A stretch of DNA of 64,000 bases from CAIXSC01 sp046349915 (GCA_046349915.1 JAXMBL010000010.1:62001-126000), one strand, 5' to 3'; positions 44,281 through 53,817 are shown, counted from the stretch's first letter. The notes: generated by a model from the sequence alone, not told the origin. Numbers and translations: made by a program.

Positions 44281-45684
44281 ATGGCGAATTTGCTGGTGGT
44301 GGACGACGAACCCAGTATCGTCTGGGCGCTCACGCGATTAGGACGAGATCTGGGACATGTGGTCGCGTCGGCTTCGAGCGCCGAGCAAGCATTGACAGTC
44401 GCCGCGACTCAATCCCCCGACCTGATCATGCTGGACGTACGGCTTCCAGGACTCGATGGACTCGCTGCCATGACACGGCTCCGCGAACTCGCCCCCAACG
44501 CCCCGATCATCATCATGACCGCGTTTGGGGATCTCAAGACCGCGGTCACTGCCGTTCGCAACGGGGCCTTCGAGTATCTGGTGAAGCCCTTCGATCTGGC
44601 GAAGGTCCAGCGAGCTTGGGAACGAGCGCTCGCAATCCATGATCGTCCCAGTGATCCCGTGCGGGAGGAAGCCGCGGGCGGGCTCGTGGGCCGATCGCCC
44701 GTCATGCAGGAGGTCTTCAAACGCATCGCGCTCGCGGCCGCCTCGGACATTAGTGTGCTGTTACACGGGGAAAGCGGCGTGGGCAAGGAACTCGCCGCCC
44801 GCGCGATCCACCAGCATAGCGCTCGAGCCGCCGGCCCCTTCATCGCCGTCAACGTCGCCTCGCTCAGTTCCTCGCTAGCAGAAAGCGAGTTGTTCGGGCA
44901 TGTGCGAGGCGCATTCACCGGCGCCGAACGCGACCGAGTCGGACTCTTGGTGCAAGCCAACGGCGGCACTCTCTTCCTCGACGAAGTCGCCGAGATTCCC
45001 GTCTCCACTCAGGTCAAACTTTTGCGCGTGCTGGAACACGGGGAAGTCCTGCCCGTGGGCGGACAGACCCCTGTGCGAACCGACTTCCGCGTCGTCACCG
45101 CCACTCACCGCAGCCTTCCTTCCCTCGTCGCTCAAGGGCTGTTTCGCCACGATCTCTATTTCCGCTTGGCGGCGTTCGAGATTGAGATTCCCGCTCTCCG
45201 CGATCGCGGAGACGACCTCGTCGCGCTCGCCGAGACATTCATCGACCGAGCCACTCGCCGGGGCGAACGAAGATCGGTCTTCGCCTCCGCGACACTCGCC
45301 GAAATCCGCCGCCGCCCCTGGTATGGCAACGTCCGGGAACTGCGCAACGCCATCGAGCATGCCGCGATGCTCGCCCGCGGCGGCGTCATCGAACCCGAAC
45401 ACCTGCCGCCTCCCTCAACCATCCAGCCCACTCGTCTCGACGCCGACAAAGCCGCCGACGCATCATTGGTCGATCTCGTCAAACGCTGGGCCGACGAACA
45501 GTTGGCCGAGGGCGAATCACGCGAGGATCTTTACGAGGCATTCCTGAAGGTCGTTGAACCTCCGTTGTTGGAGGTGGTCCTCGAAAAGAACCGACGCCAA
45601 TGCGCCGCTGCGGCTCGCGTCCTAGGAATCCATCGCACCACGCTCCGCAAGAAACTGGATGAGCATGGATTGATGGGCGAGTGA
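44281..45684 (+). CDS. Sigma-54-dependent NtrC-family response regulator
   Basis: This is a 467-residue regulator from ATG 44281, preceded by GAAGGA. The receiver domain (1-118) has the acidic pair DDE and phospho-Asp D52 in LIMLDVRLPG, and Lys in VKPFD. The AAA+ domain has Walker A GESGVGKE (163-170), the sigma-54-contact loop GAFTGA (210-215), Walker B TLFLDEVAEI and the sensor PWYGNVREL. The C-terminus carries a Fis-type helix-turn-helix, RRQCAAAARVLGIHRTTLRKKL. It should activate sigma-54 promoters when phosphorylated by the HAMP kinase encoded just upstream. Targets are not evident in the window. Confidence 0.95.
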   Translation: MANLLVVDDEPSIVWALTRLGRDLGHVVASASSAEQALTVAATQSPDLIMLDVRLPGLDGLAAMTRLRELAPNAPIIIMTAFGDLKTAVTAVRNGAFEYLVKPFDLAKVQRAWERALAIHDRPSDPVREEAAGGLVGRSPVMQEVFKRIALAAASDISVLLHGESGVGKELAARAIHQHSARAAGPFIAVNVASLSSSLAESELFGHVRGAFTGAERDRVGLLVQANGGTLFLDEVAEIPVSTQVKLLRVLEHGEVLPVGGQTPVRTDFRVVTATHRSLPSLVAQGLFRHDLYFRLAAFEIEIPALRDRGDDLVALAETFIDRATRRGERRSVFASATLAEIRRRPWYGNVRELRNAIEHAAMLARGGVIEPEHLPPPSTIQPTRLDADKAADASLVDLVKRWADEQLAEGESREDLYEAFLKVVEPPLLEVVLEKNRRQCAAAARVLGIHRTTLRKKLDEHGLMGE

Positions 45685-45687
45685 CCT

Positions 45688-46686
45688 CTACTGTCGCGTT
45701 AGCTCGCGAAGCTTCGCGGCGAGTTCCTGTTGGCGGGCCCCCGTCGCTCGCCGACTGGCCTGCTGATAATAGATGCGGGCCACGCCGCCTTTGCCCAGCG
45801 ACTCGGCCTCGCGCGCCTTCGCCACTAACTGTTCGACTTCGTCGTTTCGCTCGGCCGTTTCTTGCGCCTGTCGCCGACGTATCTCGGCGACACTCAAGTC
45901 TCCCTTCGCCGCCGTGCTGGCCGTGGGATTGCTGGCAACTCCCCCATCGCCACTCGCCCCTGGGTCGCTGGCCCCGCGCGAGTCGACCTCCCGACTCGAT
46001 TTGCCGAGACTCAGTGATTCCGGCGCGTAAACTCGAGTTGAACGAACCGCAGGCTTGCCTTCATTCGGCTTGCCAGGAACGTCTGCCGCCGCATCAACTT
46101 TTTCGACCGCCGCTTCTGGAGCAGGCGGTGGAACAGTTGGGTCGGCATCCGTGGCCTGCGGAGCAGAAGTCGCGGCGTCGGGATCGCGAGGGCCGCCTCG
46201 GTCGCCTTGCCGCAAGCGCGACAAACGCTCTTCAAGCGGACTCTGACCCACCACGGGAACCCAACCCGTAACGAACGGAGTCAAGCTGCTGTTGTAGAAA
46301 GCGCCCGCGCCGCCGTTGGGTAAGGTCAAAATGGGGGATTGGCTGACGATACTGCGATTGCTTCCTTGCGAAGCAATGAAGTCGAGAAAGAAGCCGCCAT
46401 TCGTGCCGCCTCGAGCAAAACCGAAGCGAGCGGCCGAGTTTGGGTCGAAGCCGCCGAAGGCTGGCGTCGCACCCCCGAAACCGCCGTTGTCGAAGAACAC
46501 GCCGCCGCCGGGACCACTTCGGCTAAAACCCCAATGCAGGCCGAACATTTCGTGAAAACTATCGCCAACTCGATAGCCAGGGACGGTCGAGGTCACCTGC
46601 TGTGCACGGACCGGCGACGAATGCCACGACAGGAACAACGCGGTCGCCGCGGCCAATAGACAGGTGAAATGGCCACGGAAGGGCAC
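45688..46686 (-). CDS. Exported protein with Gly/Phe-rich and coiled-coil regions
   Basis: I do not recognise a family. GTG 46686 gives 332 residues starting with a signal peptide (CLLAAATALFLSWHSSPVRA). The frame is open to 47109, but the extra N-terminal part translates repetitive DNA and is unlikely to be real; an ATG at 46854 remains possible. The mature part has a Gly/Phe/Asn-rich section (GGVFFDNGGFGGATPAFGGFD), a Pro/Ala/Asp-rich linker, and a C-terminal helical domain with EIRRRQAQETAERNDEVEQLV and RIYYQQASRRATGARQQELAAKLRE, similar to planctomycete outer-surface proteins. Its stop is only three bases from the convergent regulator gene's stop. Confidence 0.65.
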   Translation of the reverse strand: MPFRGHFTCLLAAATALFLSWHSSPVRAQQVTSTVPGYRVGDSFHEMFGLHWGFSRSGPGGGVFFDNGGFGGATPAFGGFDPNSAARFGFARGGTNGGFFLDFIASQGSNRSIVSQSPILTLPNGGAGAFYNSSLTPFVTGWVPVVGQSPLEERLSRLRQGDRGGPRDPDAATSAPQATDADPTVPPPAPEAAVEKVDAAADVPGKPNEGKPAVRSTRVYAPESLSLGKSSREVDSRGASDPGASGDGGVASNPTASTAAKGDLSVAEIRRRQAQETAERNDEVEQLVAKAREAESLGKGGVARIYYQQASRRATGARQQELAAKLRELTRQ

Positions 46687-46850
46687 GGAAGAGCACGGGA
46701 AATTTAGGAATGGAGAATTTGGGAACGGAGAATCAGTGGTTGGTGGGTGATTGGGAGCTTCGCCTTCAGTTTGCAGGTGTTCAATTCGCAGGCGATTGTT
46801 GCTGCCTTTTTCGTTTTGCTGGATGCAACTACTTTGGACTACTCGCCCGC
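46590..46850. other. Divergent promoter region with degenerate direct repeats
   Basis: Upstream of both the exported protein and the P-type ATPase. Around 46664-46735 it contains ACGGAAGGGCACGGAAGAGCACGG followed by spaced GGAATGGAGAATTTGGGAACGGAGAA, i.e. degenerate tandem ACGGA/GGAGAA units. No gene or structured RNA was recognised. Confidence 0.4.
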
Positions 46851-47013
46851 TCATGGCTGAATCTCCTGATTCTCCCAGTCTCGCGACCGTCATTCTACGC
46901 GGAAAACTTGGTTCTTGGAAAGGGAAAAGTGGCATTGAGCCGCAGAGCCGCGGACTGACTTCCCCTCCAGTCCACCTCTTGGTATAACGAAGGAGACAGG
47001 CGAGGCGGGAAAG

Positions 47014-49512
47014 ATGGCGGTAGATCCGATTTGTGGGATGACAGTCGACGAAAAGACGTCGCTGCGCGCCGAACGTTCGGGCGTGACTTATTACTTCTGC
47101 TGCGACCACTGCCGGCGCAAGTTTCTAGGCGACGAGAACGCCCCTAATTGTTCGGGCAGCTCCGCATCTTCCGTCCCGGACAAACCTGGGTATTTCTGCC
47201 CCATGTGCCCGGAGGTTTGGAGCGAGACTCCGGCAGCTTGTCCCCATTGCGGCATGGCGCTCGAGCCTACCGGAGTGGAGTCGATCGAAGGCGACGCCGC
47301 GGCAAATTCTGCCGACCCCGAACTGGCCGATATGACTCGGCGGTTGATCCTCGCCACCCCGTTTACTCTGGTCCTATTCCTCTTCCACATGCTCCACTCC
47401 TTGGGCATTCCCGCTCAGGATCCGTCCAGCAATAGCTTGTGGGATAGCGTTCTCCATGGGACGGGCCAGATTTGGCTCCAGTGGTTGCTCAGTACGCCGG
47501 TCCTCCTGATCGCGGGCTGGCCGCTGTTCGTGCGGGCCGCTCGCAGCCTCGCGACTTGGCGACTCAATATGTTCACGCTGATCGGGCTAGGAGCAGGAAC
47601 CGCTTACGGCTGGAGTGTCGCCGTCGCCGTACACAGCCTCTTCATCGGCCCGCCGACAGCTCACCTGAACTCTCACGAAATGACGACGACATCGGCAGAC
47701 ACGGCATCAACGGCCATGACATCGCATCACCTGCCCGCCAGCCACGCGTCCGAACTGTACTTTGAGTCGGCGGCAGTTATCGTCACGCTGGTCTTGCTGG
47801 GGCAAGTGCTGGAACTGCGAGCACGTCGACGCACGGGCCACGCCCTCCGCGCTCTGCTCGACCTGTCGCCTCCCATCGCTCATCTCATCACGGACGATGG
47901 CGAACAGGATGTGCCTCTGAAGCAGGTCGAAGTGGGGTATAGGCTACGAGTGCGTCCGGGTGAAAAAGTCCCCGTGGACGGCGTCGTGCTCGACGGGACG
48001 AGCGACGTGACTGAAGCCATGATCACTGGCGAACCGATGCCTGTCGTGAAATCGCCAGGCGACCGCGTGATCGGCGGCACTCTGAACCAAACCGGCGCCT
48101 TCACAATGAAGGCGGAACGAGTGGGGCGCGATACCTTGCTGGCTCGCATCGTTCACTTGGTCGGGCGAGCTCAACGGAGCAGGGCGCCGATCCAACAAGT
48201 AGCCGACCAAGTGGCTCGCTGGTTCGTCCCTCTTGTCGTCGCGACCGCGGTCGTCAGCTTCCTGATTTGGGCCCTTGTCGGCGGCGAACACGCGATTGCT
48301 CGCGCGCTGCTGCACGGAGTGGCCGTGCTGATCATCGCGTGTCCCTGCGCCATCGGACTCGCCACCCCCATGGCGATCGTGGTGGGAATGGGCCGAGCCG
48401 CTCGAGAGGGCGTGTTGATCCGCGACGCCGAAGTACTCGAGCGTCTCACTCAGATCGATACGATCGTTTTCGACAAGACGGGAACCTTAACCCAGGGCCA
48501 ACCCGCCATCGTTCAGACTCATGCTCGTGAAGGCTGCTCGGAAAGCGATTTGATTCGGTTGGCCGCTTCCGTGGAGCGAATGAGCGAGCATCCGCTGGCG
48601 CGAGCCATCGTCGCTCGTGCGGAACAGCAGGGACTCGCCCTGACCGATGTTTCGCGATTCGAGGCGACCGTGGGCCGTGGAGTGCGGGGTTGGTTGGAAG
48701 GACGCGAGGTTCGAGTTGGCACGCGCCCCTTCTGCGAATCAACGTCGTCATCGTCGGGCGGCGTCTCAACATCGGGCACTGCCTTGGTCCAGATTTCGCT
48801 CGGACCTCCGCCAGCGCCGGAACCTCATCCCGCCTGGCACGATCCTGCCTGGGATTTACGGGCCGACGAGTGGACGAGTCGAGGTGATTCGGTGTTATTC
48901 GTCGCGGTGGACGGAGCGCCCATGGGCGTCCTGGCATTGGCCGACCCACTTCGCCCCTCGTCCTCGGTCGTGCTAGCGAAGTTGCACGCCCAAGGACTCT
49001 ATCTGGTCCTGTTGACTGGCGACCAGGAGCGCACCGCCCGCGAAGTGGCTCGTTCGCTGCCGCTGGATGAGATCCACGCCGGACTTGCTCCCCAAGAAAA
49101 ACTCGCCCACCTGCGTCGACTCCAACGCGAGGGCCGGCGAGTCGCGATGTTGGGGGATGGAGTGAATGATGCGCCCGCACTGGCGGCGGCCGATGTGGGG
49201 ATTGCGATGGGCGCGGGGAGTGACGTGGCGATCGAGAGTGCGGGCGTGACGCTGGTCGGAGGCGATTTGCAATCGCTGCTGCGAGCGCAAACGCTCAGCC
49301 GCTTGGTGCTGCGCAACATCCGTCAGAATCTCTTTCTCGCGTTCATCTACAACGGAATCGGCATTCCGCTCGCCGCAGGTCTCTTGGTTCCCTGGACTGG
49401 ATGGACCTTGGGCCCGGGGTTCGCCGCGGCGGCCATGAGTCTGAGTTCTGTTTCTGTCATCTCGAACGCCTTGCGATTGGCTCGTGTTTCGTTGCCTAAG
49501 GACGTGGGCTAG
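47014..49512 (+). CDS. copA: Copper-type heavy-metal P1B-ATPase
   Basis: This is an 832-residue metal-exporting ATPase. The N-terminus carries a YHS-type domain (VDPICGMTVD...YYFCCDHCRRKF, residues 1-45) and a heavy-metal-binding ribbon FCPMCPEV...ACPHCGMAL (61-83), instead of the usual CxxC HMA domain. The core has TGEP (338-341), the transmembrane metal site CPC (443-445), the phosphorylation motif DKTGT (487-491), the SEHPLARAI motif and GDGVNDAP. A His/Met-rich loop (HEMTTTSADTASTAMTSHHLPASHAS, residues ~221-246) sits between membrane helices. CPC with this N-terminus indicates Cu(I) export; Ag is possible. A ~50-residue insertion lies in the nucleotide domain. Confidence 0.95.
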   Translation: MAVDPICGMTVDEKTSLRAERSGVTYYFCCDHCRRKFLGDENAPNCSGSSASSVPDKPGYFCPMCPEVWSETPAACPHCGMALEPTGVESIEGDAAANSADPELADMTRRLILATPFTLVLFLFHMLHSLGIPAQDPSSNSLWDSVLHGTGQIWLQWLLSTPVLLIAGWPLFVRAARSLATWRLNMFTLIGLGAGTAYGWSVAVAVHSLFIGPPTAHLNSHEMTTTSADTASTAMTSHHLPASHASELYFESAAVIVTLVLLGQVLELRARRRTGHALRALLDLSPPIAHLITDDGEQDVPLKQVEVGYRLRVRPGEKVPVDGVVLDGTSDVTEAMITGEPMPVVKSPGDRVIGGTLNQTGAFTMKAERVGRDTLLARIVHLVGRAQRSRAPIQQVADQVARWFVPLVVATAVVSFLIWALVGGEHAIARALLHGVAVLIIACPCAIGLATPMAIVVGMGRAAREGVLIRDAEVLERLTQIDTIVFDKTGTLTQGQPAIVQTHAREGCSESDLIRLAASVERMSEHPLARAIVARAEQQGLALTDVSRFEATVGRGVRGWLEGREVRVGTRPFCESTSSSSGGVSTSGTALVQISLGPPPAPEPHPAWHDPAWDLRADEWTSRGDSVLFVAVDGAPMGVLALADPLRPSSSVVLAKLHAQGLYLVLLTGDQERTAREVARSLPLDEIHAGLAPQEKLAHLRRLQREGRRVAMLGDGVNDAPALAAADVGIAMGAGSDVAIESAGVTLVGGDLQSLLRAQTLSRLVLRNIRQNLFLAFIYNGIGIPLAAGLLVPWTGWTLGPGFAAAAMSLSSVSVISNALRLARVSLPKDVG

Positions 49513-49586
49513 CCGGACAACCGTCCATCCGCGAGCATGTCGCGAGAAGATGGCGGAGTAATAGGCACATCCCTGGGGGAGCGATC

Positions 49587-50774
49587 ATGAACGTGCGGGT
49601 GTTCAAGGGCCAGTTAGTGCGTAGCGATCGAGTGGAATCGGGGTCGGTGGTCGTGCGCGACGGGCGGATCGCCGAAATACTACCGGAGGGCGCCCCGCTG
49701 CCTCCGCACTCGGAAGTTGTCGATGCCGGCGACGGCTACATTGCGCCAGGTTATATCGACCTCCACGTTCACGGCGGTGGCGGCGGCGACTTTATGGATG
49801 GCACTCGCGATGCGTTCGAACGAGCGTTGCGGGCCAACGTACGACACGGGACCACTCGACTAGCCGCGACCACCACGGTCGCCCGCCACGACCAGATTCT
49901 TGCCACGCTCCAGTTGGCTCGCGAGTTCCGGCAGTCGCCGTTGGCGGATGGAAGTCGAGTCATGGGCGCACACTTTTACGGTCCCTACTTTCGGTATGAA
50001 GCGCGAGGCGCTCATCCAGGTGCGGAAGTCCGGCCGCCGATCTTGGCCGAGTATTCGCAGTACCTGGAGTTTGCGGACGACTTGGTGACCGCCACGGTCG
50101 CGCCCGAAATCAGTGGGGCTCGCGAGTTCGCCCTTGCTTGTCGCGAGCGGGGCGTGCGCACCAATGTCGGACACTCGTGGGCCACCTTCGATCAGATGAC
50201 CCAAGCCGTGGAGTGGGGGGTGAGACATGTCGATCACTTGTTCTGCGCGATGTCGGATAAGAGCAAGCTCCGACAGTTTCAGATGTACCCGATGCAGGGA
50301 GGCGTACTGGAGGCGACGCTGTATTACGACGAACTGACGACCGAGGTGATCGCGGACGGCAAGCATCTGGACGCGAATCTCTTGCTGTTGGCTCTTAAAT
50401 TCAAGGGACCCGATCGGCTGGCCTTGGTTTCCGACTGCAGCCGCGCACTCGACATGCCCGACGGGCGATACGTCATTGGACCGTTGGATGGCGGCGAGCC
50501 CTTGGTCAAGAAAGATGGCGTGGGCATGTTGCCTGATTTGACGGCGCTGGCGTCGAGCGTCGAGGGGATGGACCATATGGTTCAAACGTTCCACCGCTTG
50601 ACCAAACGGCCCGTGTGGGAGGTCATTCGCATGGCGAGCCTGACGCCGGCCACGATTGCCGGCCATGCGTCCGACGTGGGTAGCATCGATCGGGGCAAAC
50701 GGGCCGATTTACTGGTGCTTGATCGCGAACTCAACGTCCAAAGCGTCCAGATCGACGGCCAGCGAGTCGTTTGA
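49587..50774 (+). CDS. N-acetylglucosamine-6-phosphate deacetylase-like amidohydrolase
   Basis: This is a 395-residue amidohydrolase-superfamily protein matching NagA, which deacetylates GlcNAc-6-P. ATG 49587 follows GGGGGAG. The HxH pair is H60/H62 (DLHVHGGGG), later ligands are H196 (VGHSWAT) and H217 (HVDHLF), a substrate His is at ADGKH260, and the catalytic Asp is D283 (LVSDCSRA). The usual metal-ligand Glu of the HxEGP motif is absent: the sequence reads HFYGPYF with Tyr131 there. The substrate may therefore differ, or the metal site may be altered. It is not beside nagB or an amino-sugar transporter. Confidence 0.85.
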   Translation: MNVRVFKGQLVRSDRVESGSVVVRDGRIAEILPEGAPLPPHSEVVDAGDGYIAPGYIDLHVHGGGGGDFMDGTRDAFERALRANVRHGTTRLAATTTVARHDQILATLQLAREFRQSPLADGSRVMGAHFYGPYFRYEARGAHPGAEVRPPILAEYSQYLEFADDLVTATVAPEISGAREFALACRERGVRTNVGHSWATFDQMTQAVEWGVRHVDHLFCAMSDKSKLRQFQMYPMQGGVLEATLYYDELTTEVIADGKHLDANLLLLALKFKGPDRLALVSDCSRALDMPDGRYVIGPLDGGEPLVKKDGVGMLPDLTALASSVEGMDHMVQTFHRLTKRPVWEVIRMASLTPATIAGHASDVGSIDRGKRADLLVLDRELNVQSVQIDGQRVV

Positions 50775-50918
50775 CCCTACGCCGCGGCGCGACCATTTTT
50801 TTGGTATGCTTAGACCGCGTTTCCACTCGATTCAAGGCATATTCCAGGGTGGAAACCTCCGGAGAACCCAACCTAAGATCAAGGTTGATCCGGGCTGATT
50901 TCACGACGAGGGGAGCGG

Positions 50919-52718
50919 ATGGCCGTACTGTTACAGATCAAGAACGCGTGCAAGCGGTATGGCGACCAGATCCTGTTGGATGGCGCCGAAGCGACGATTA
51001 CGGACGATACCAAGGTCGGATTCGTGGGGCGGAACGGCGCGGGCAAAAGTACGCTGCTGCGAGTTTTGCTGGGCGAAGAGGAACTCGACCGCGGCGAGGT
51101 GATTCGTCATCCACGGTTGCGGCTTGGCTATTTGCGTCAGCACGACCCCTTCCTGCCGGGCGAAACCGCCATCGAATTCCTCCAGCGAGATAGCGGACAG
51201 CCCGATTGGAAGTGTGGCGAGGTGGCGGGTCAGTTCGAGTTGAAGGGGGCCTATCTCGAGGGACCGCTCGCAAAACTGTCGGGCGGTTGGCAGACTCGCG
51301 TGAAGCTCGCCGCGCTTCTGCTGCACGAACCCAACTTGTTGCTGCTGGATGAGCCGACGAACTTCCTCGACTTGCGCACTCAAATCCTGCTCGAGCACTT
51401 CCTGCGGGGATACGACGAGGCATGTTTGATCGTTTCGCACGATCGCGCGTTCCTGAACGCGACATGCTCGCATACCCTGGATCTCACTCGAGGAAAGCTC
51501 ACCTCGTTTCCAGGCAAGATCGACGCGTTCCTCGAGTATCAACAGGAGCGGCGCGAGCACGATGAACGCACGAATGCCGCGGTGCTCGCCAAACGCCGGC
51601 AGCTCGAGGAATTCATCGCCAAGAACCGGGCGCGGGCGAGCACGGCGACGCGGGCCCGATCGAAAAGCAAACAACTCGATCGGTTGGAGACGATCGACAT
51701 CGAGTCGGATGAACCAACAGCCAACATTCGTGCGCCGCAAGTGGAGCCGCGTAAGGGGCCCGCGCTGCGCTGTCGCAATTTGGCGATTGGGTATTCCGAG
51801 CGACGAGTTGCCGAGGGGATCGACCTGGAGGTAGACCACGGGTCCCGAGCGGCGATTGTCGGCGACAACGGACAAGGGAAGACGACGTTTTTGCGGACGA
51901 TTGTCGAGTCGTTGCAGCCGGTCGCGGGCGATGTCCGCTGGGGGCACGGTTGCAGCATCGGCGTGTACGCTCAGCATGTTTATACCAGTCTCCCTGAGCG
52001 CCAAACGGTGCTCGAATTTCTAGAAGACAAGGCGATGGCGGGCACCAAGACGCAGCAGATTCTCGACTTGGCTGGCGCCCTGCTGTTTCGCGGGGATGCC
52101 GTCAAGAAGAAGATCTCCGTGCTCTCGGGTGGTGAACGGGCTCGCCTGTGTCTGGCGGGATTGCTGCTCAGCCAACACAACATCCTGGTGCTCGACGAAC
52201 CTGGAAACCATCTGGATGTCGACACCGTCGAAGCGCTGGCTCAAGCGTTGATCGACTATCGAGGCACGGTTGTTTTCACCAGTCACGATCGGCATTTCAT
52301 GCGGCGAGTGGCGACTTGCATCATTGAAGTGCGCGACGGTCGAGTCGTGAATTATCGCGGCGACTACGAGTCGTACTTGTACTCGGTGAATAAAGAGATT
52401 GAGGACGGCGAGCGCGAGGCCGCGGCCAATCGGCTGTCCAAGGCGCCATTGCCTGTTGGCTCGGCGGCCAAAGCTCCTCCGAAAGCCGCCAAGGCGCCCA
52501 AGAGGAACGAGCGAGACGTTCGCAAGGAAATGTCGGCCGTCGAACGTACAATCGCGAAGCTCGATCAGCAAAAACGCGAGGTGCACGGTCGCTTGATGAC
52601 ATCGACCGACCCCACGGAAGCCCTGCGATTGCATGAGGAATTCAACAAAGTCTCGGGCGAACTCGCCGAGTCGGAAGAGAAGTGGGTGAAGCTGCAGGAG
52701 GAGTTGGGCGACGAGTAG
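50919..52718 (+). CDS. ABC-F family ATPase
   Basis: This is a 599-residue cytoplasmic protein with two ABC domains and no membrane segments. Domain 1 has Walker A GRNGAGKST (37-45), the signature LSGGW and LLLLDEPTNFLD. Domain 2 has GDNGQGKTT, LSGGERARL and LVLDEPGNHLD with Gly in place of the usual Thr. The inter-domain linker is basic and Gln/Arg-rich (VLAKRRQLEEFIAKNRARASTATRARSKSKQLDR). A Lys/Ala-rich C-terminal coiled coil follows. ABC-F proteins act on ribosomes as translation or resistance factors; this resembles the Uup/YheS-type housekeeping branch. No ribosomal target is indicated by the neighbours. Confidence 0.9.
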   Translation: MAVLLQIKNACKRYGDQILLDGAEATITDDTKVGFVGRNGAGKSTLLRVLLGEEELDRGEVIRHPRLRLGYLRQHDPFLPGETAIEFLQRDSGQPDWKCGEVAGQFELKGAYLEGPLAKLSGGWQTRVKLAALLLHEPNLLLLDEPTNFLDLRTQILLEHFLRGYDEACLIVSHDRAFLNATCSHTLDLTRGKLTSFPGKIDAFLEYQQERREHDERTNAAVLAKRRQLEEFIAKNRARASTATRARSKSKQLDRLETIDIESDEPTANIRAPQVEPRKGPALRCRNLAIGYSERRVAEGIDLEVDHGSRAAIVGDNGQGKTTFLRTIVESLQPVAGDVRWGHGCSIGVYAQHVYTSLPERQTVLEFLEDKAMAGTKTQQILDLAGALLFRGDAVKKKISVLSGGERARLCLAGLLLSQHNILVLDEPGNHLDVDTVEALAQALIDYRGTVVFTSHDRHFMRRVATCIIEVRDGRVVNYRGDYESYLYSVNKEIEDGEREAAANRLSKAPLPVGSAAKAPPKAAKAPKRNERDVRKEMSAVERTIAKLDQQKREVHGRLMTSTDPTEALRLHEEFNKVSGELAESEEKWVKLQEELGDE

Positions 52719-52789
52719 GGACATGGCCGGTTCGAGCGGCAGGTTGGTTTCGAGTATTCACGGTTGAGAAGCGAATGAGGGAAGCATCC

Positions 52790-53692
52790 ATGAAGTTCAC
52801 GCGATTGTTGTTGTGCGGTGTGTTTGGGATCGTTGGTCTGTGGAGTGCAAATGGAGCGAATGCCGCCGATCCACCCGTGGCGTGGGAAGTCGCCACGGGA
52901 CTGAAGGCGCCCGAGAGCGCTTACCTCGATCCCGAGTCGGGTGCTCTTTTCCTCTCGCAGATTGGCGAGGGAGGCGGGACCGGTAAGGATGGCGATGGCT
53001 GGATCTCGAAGTTCTCGGCCGACGGCAAGCTGGTGAAGGACAAGTGGATCGTCGGACTCGATTCACCCAAGGGGCTGCGCAGCCATCAGGGGACGTTGTG
53101 GGTTTCGGACATCGACCAACTGGTCGCCATCGACATCGCCAAGGGCGAGATCGTGAAGCGAGTGAAGGTCGAGGGGGCGAAGTTCTTGAACGATGTGGCG
53201 TGTGGAGCGGATGGAACGGTTTATGTCTCCGACATGCCTGCCAGCCGAGTCATGCAGTACCGCGACGGAAAAGTGTCGGTCTTCGCGGAAGGGCCGGAGC
53301 TGGAATGCCCCAACGGCCTGTTGGTCGATGGCGACCAACTTCTCTTGGGCGGTTGGGGAGTGAACATCAAGGAAGACTTCTCCACCGAGAAGCCGGGGCG
53401 CCTCCTGGCGCTCGACCTGAAGACCAAAAAGATTACCCCCATCACCCCGCAGCCGCTGGGCAACCTGGACGGCATTGAACGAGACGGGACGGGCGGTTAC
53501 CTGGTCACTGACTGGAAGGCGGGAAAAGTGTTCCATGTGGCGAAGGACGGGAAGGCGACATTGCTGCTGTCGCTGCCCCAGGGCACGGCCGATCATGCTT
53601 ACCAGATTGACCAGAAGCGACTCATCCTTCCACGGATGATGGAGAACAAGCTGACAACTTACGACGTCAGCAAGCTTTTACCCAAGCCGTAA
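52790..53692 (+). CDS. Exported SMP-30/gluconolactonase-like protein
   Basis: This is a 300-residue protein from ATG 52790, with GAGGGA upstream. The signal peptide covers about residues 1-25 (LLLCGVFGIVGLWSANGANA). The rest is a six-bladed propeller of the SMP-30/strictosidine-synthase-like class: VAWEVATGLKAPESAYLDPESGALFLSQIG, KFLNDVACGADGTVYVSDMPASRVMQY, CPNGLLVDGDQLLLGGWG, LDGIERDGTGGYLVTDWKAGKVF. The Glu/Asn/Asp metal-binding pattern of lactonases is partly present. It may be a periplasmic lactonase, but the exact activity is unproven. Confidence 0.8.
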   Translation: MKFTRLLLCGVFGIVGLWSANGANAADPPVAWEVATGLKAPESAYLDPESGALFLSQIGEGGGTGKDGDGWISKFSADGKLVKDKWIVGLDSPKGLRSHQGTLWVSDIDQLVAIDIAKGEIVKRVKVEGAKFLNDVACGADGTVYVSDMPASRVMQYRDGKVSVFAEGPELECPNGLLVDGDQLLLGGWGVNIKEDFSTEKPGRLLALDLKTKKITPITPQPLGNLDGIERDGTGGYLVTDWKAGKVFHVAKDGKATLLLSLPQGTADHAYQIDQKRLILPRMMENKLTTYDVSKLLPKP

Positions 53693-53720
53693 GGGACGAC
53701 TCGCTAAGCCGGTCATTTTG

Positions 53721-53748
53721 CAGGGGAGTCTCAGACAGAGCTCCCCTG
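53721..53748. terminator. Hairpin downstream of the SMP-30-like gene
   Basis: CAGGGGAG (53721-53728) is an exact reverse complement of CTCCCCTG (53741-53748) with a 12-base loop, 29 bases after the SMP-30 stop. No T-run follows. Confidence 0.4.
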
Positions 53749-53817
53749 TACCCTGAAATTCGGCCTATTTCCGCTCACTTTGGCTCAAGTCGCGAAAGCG
53801 CCTGGAAGTGAACGCCC

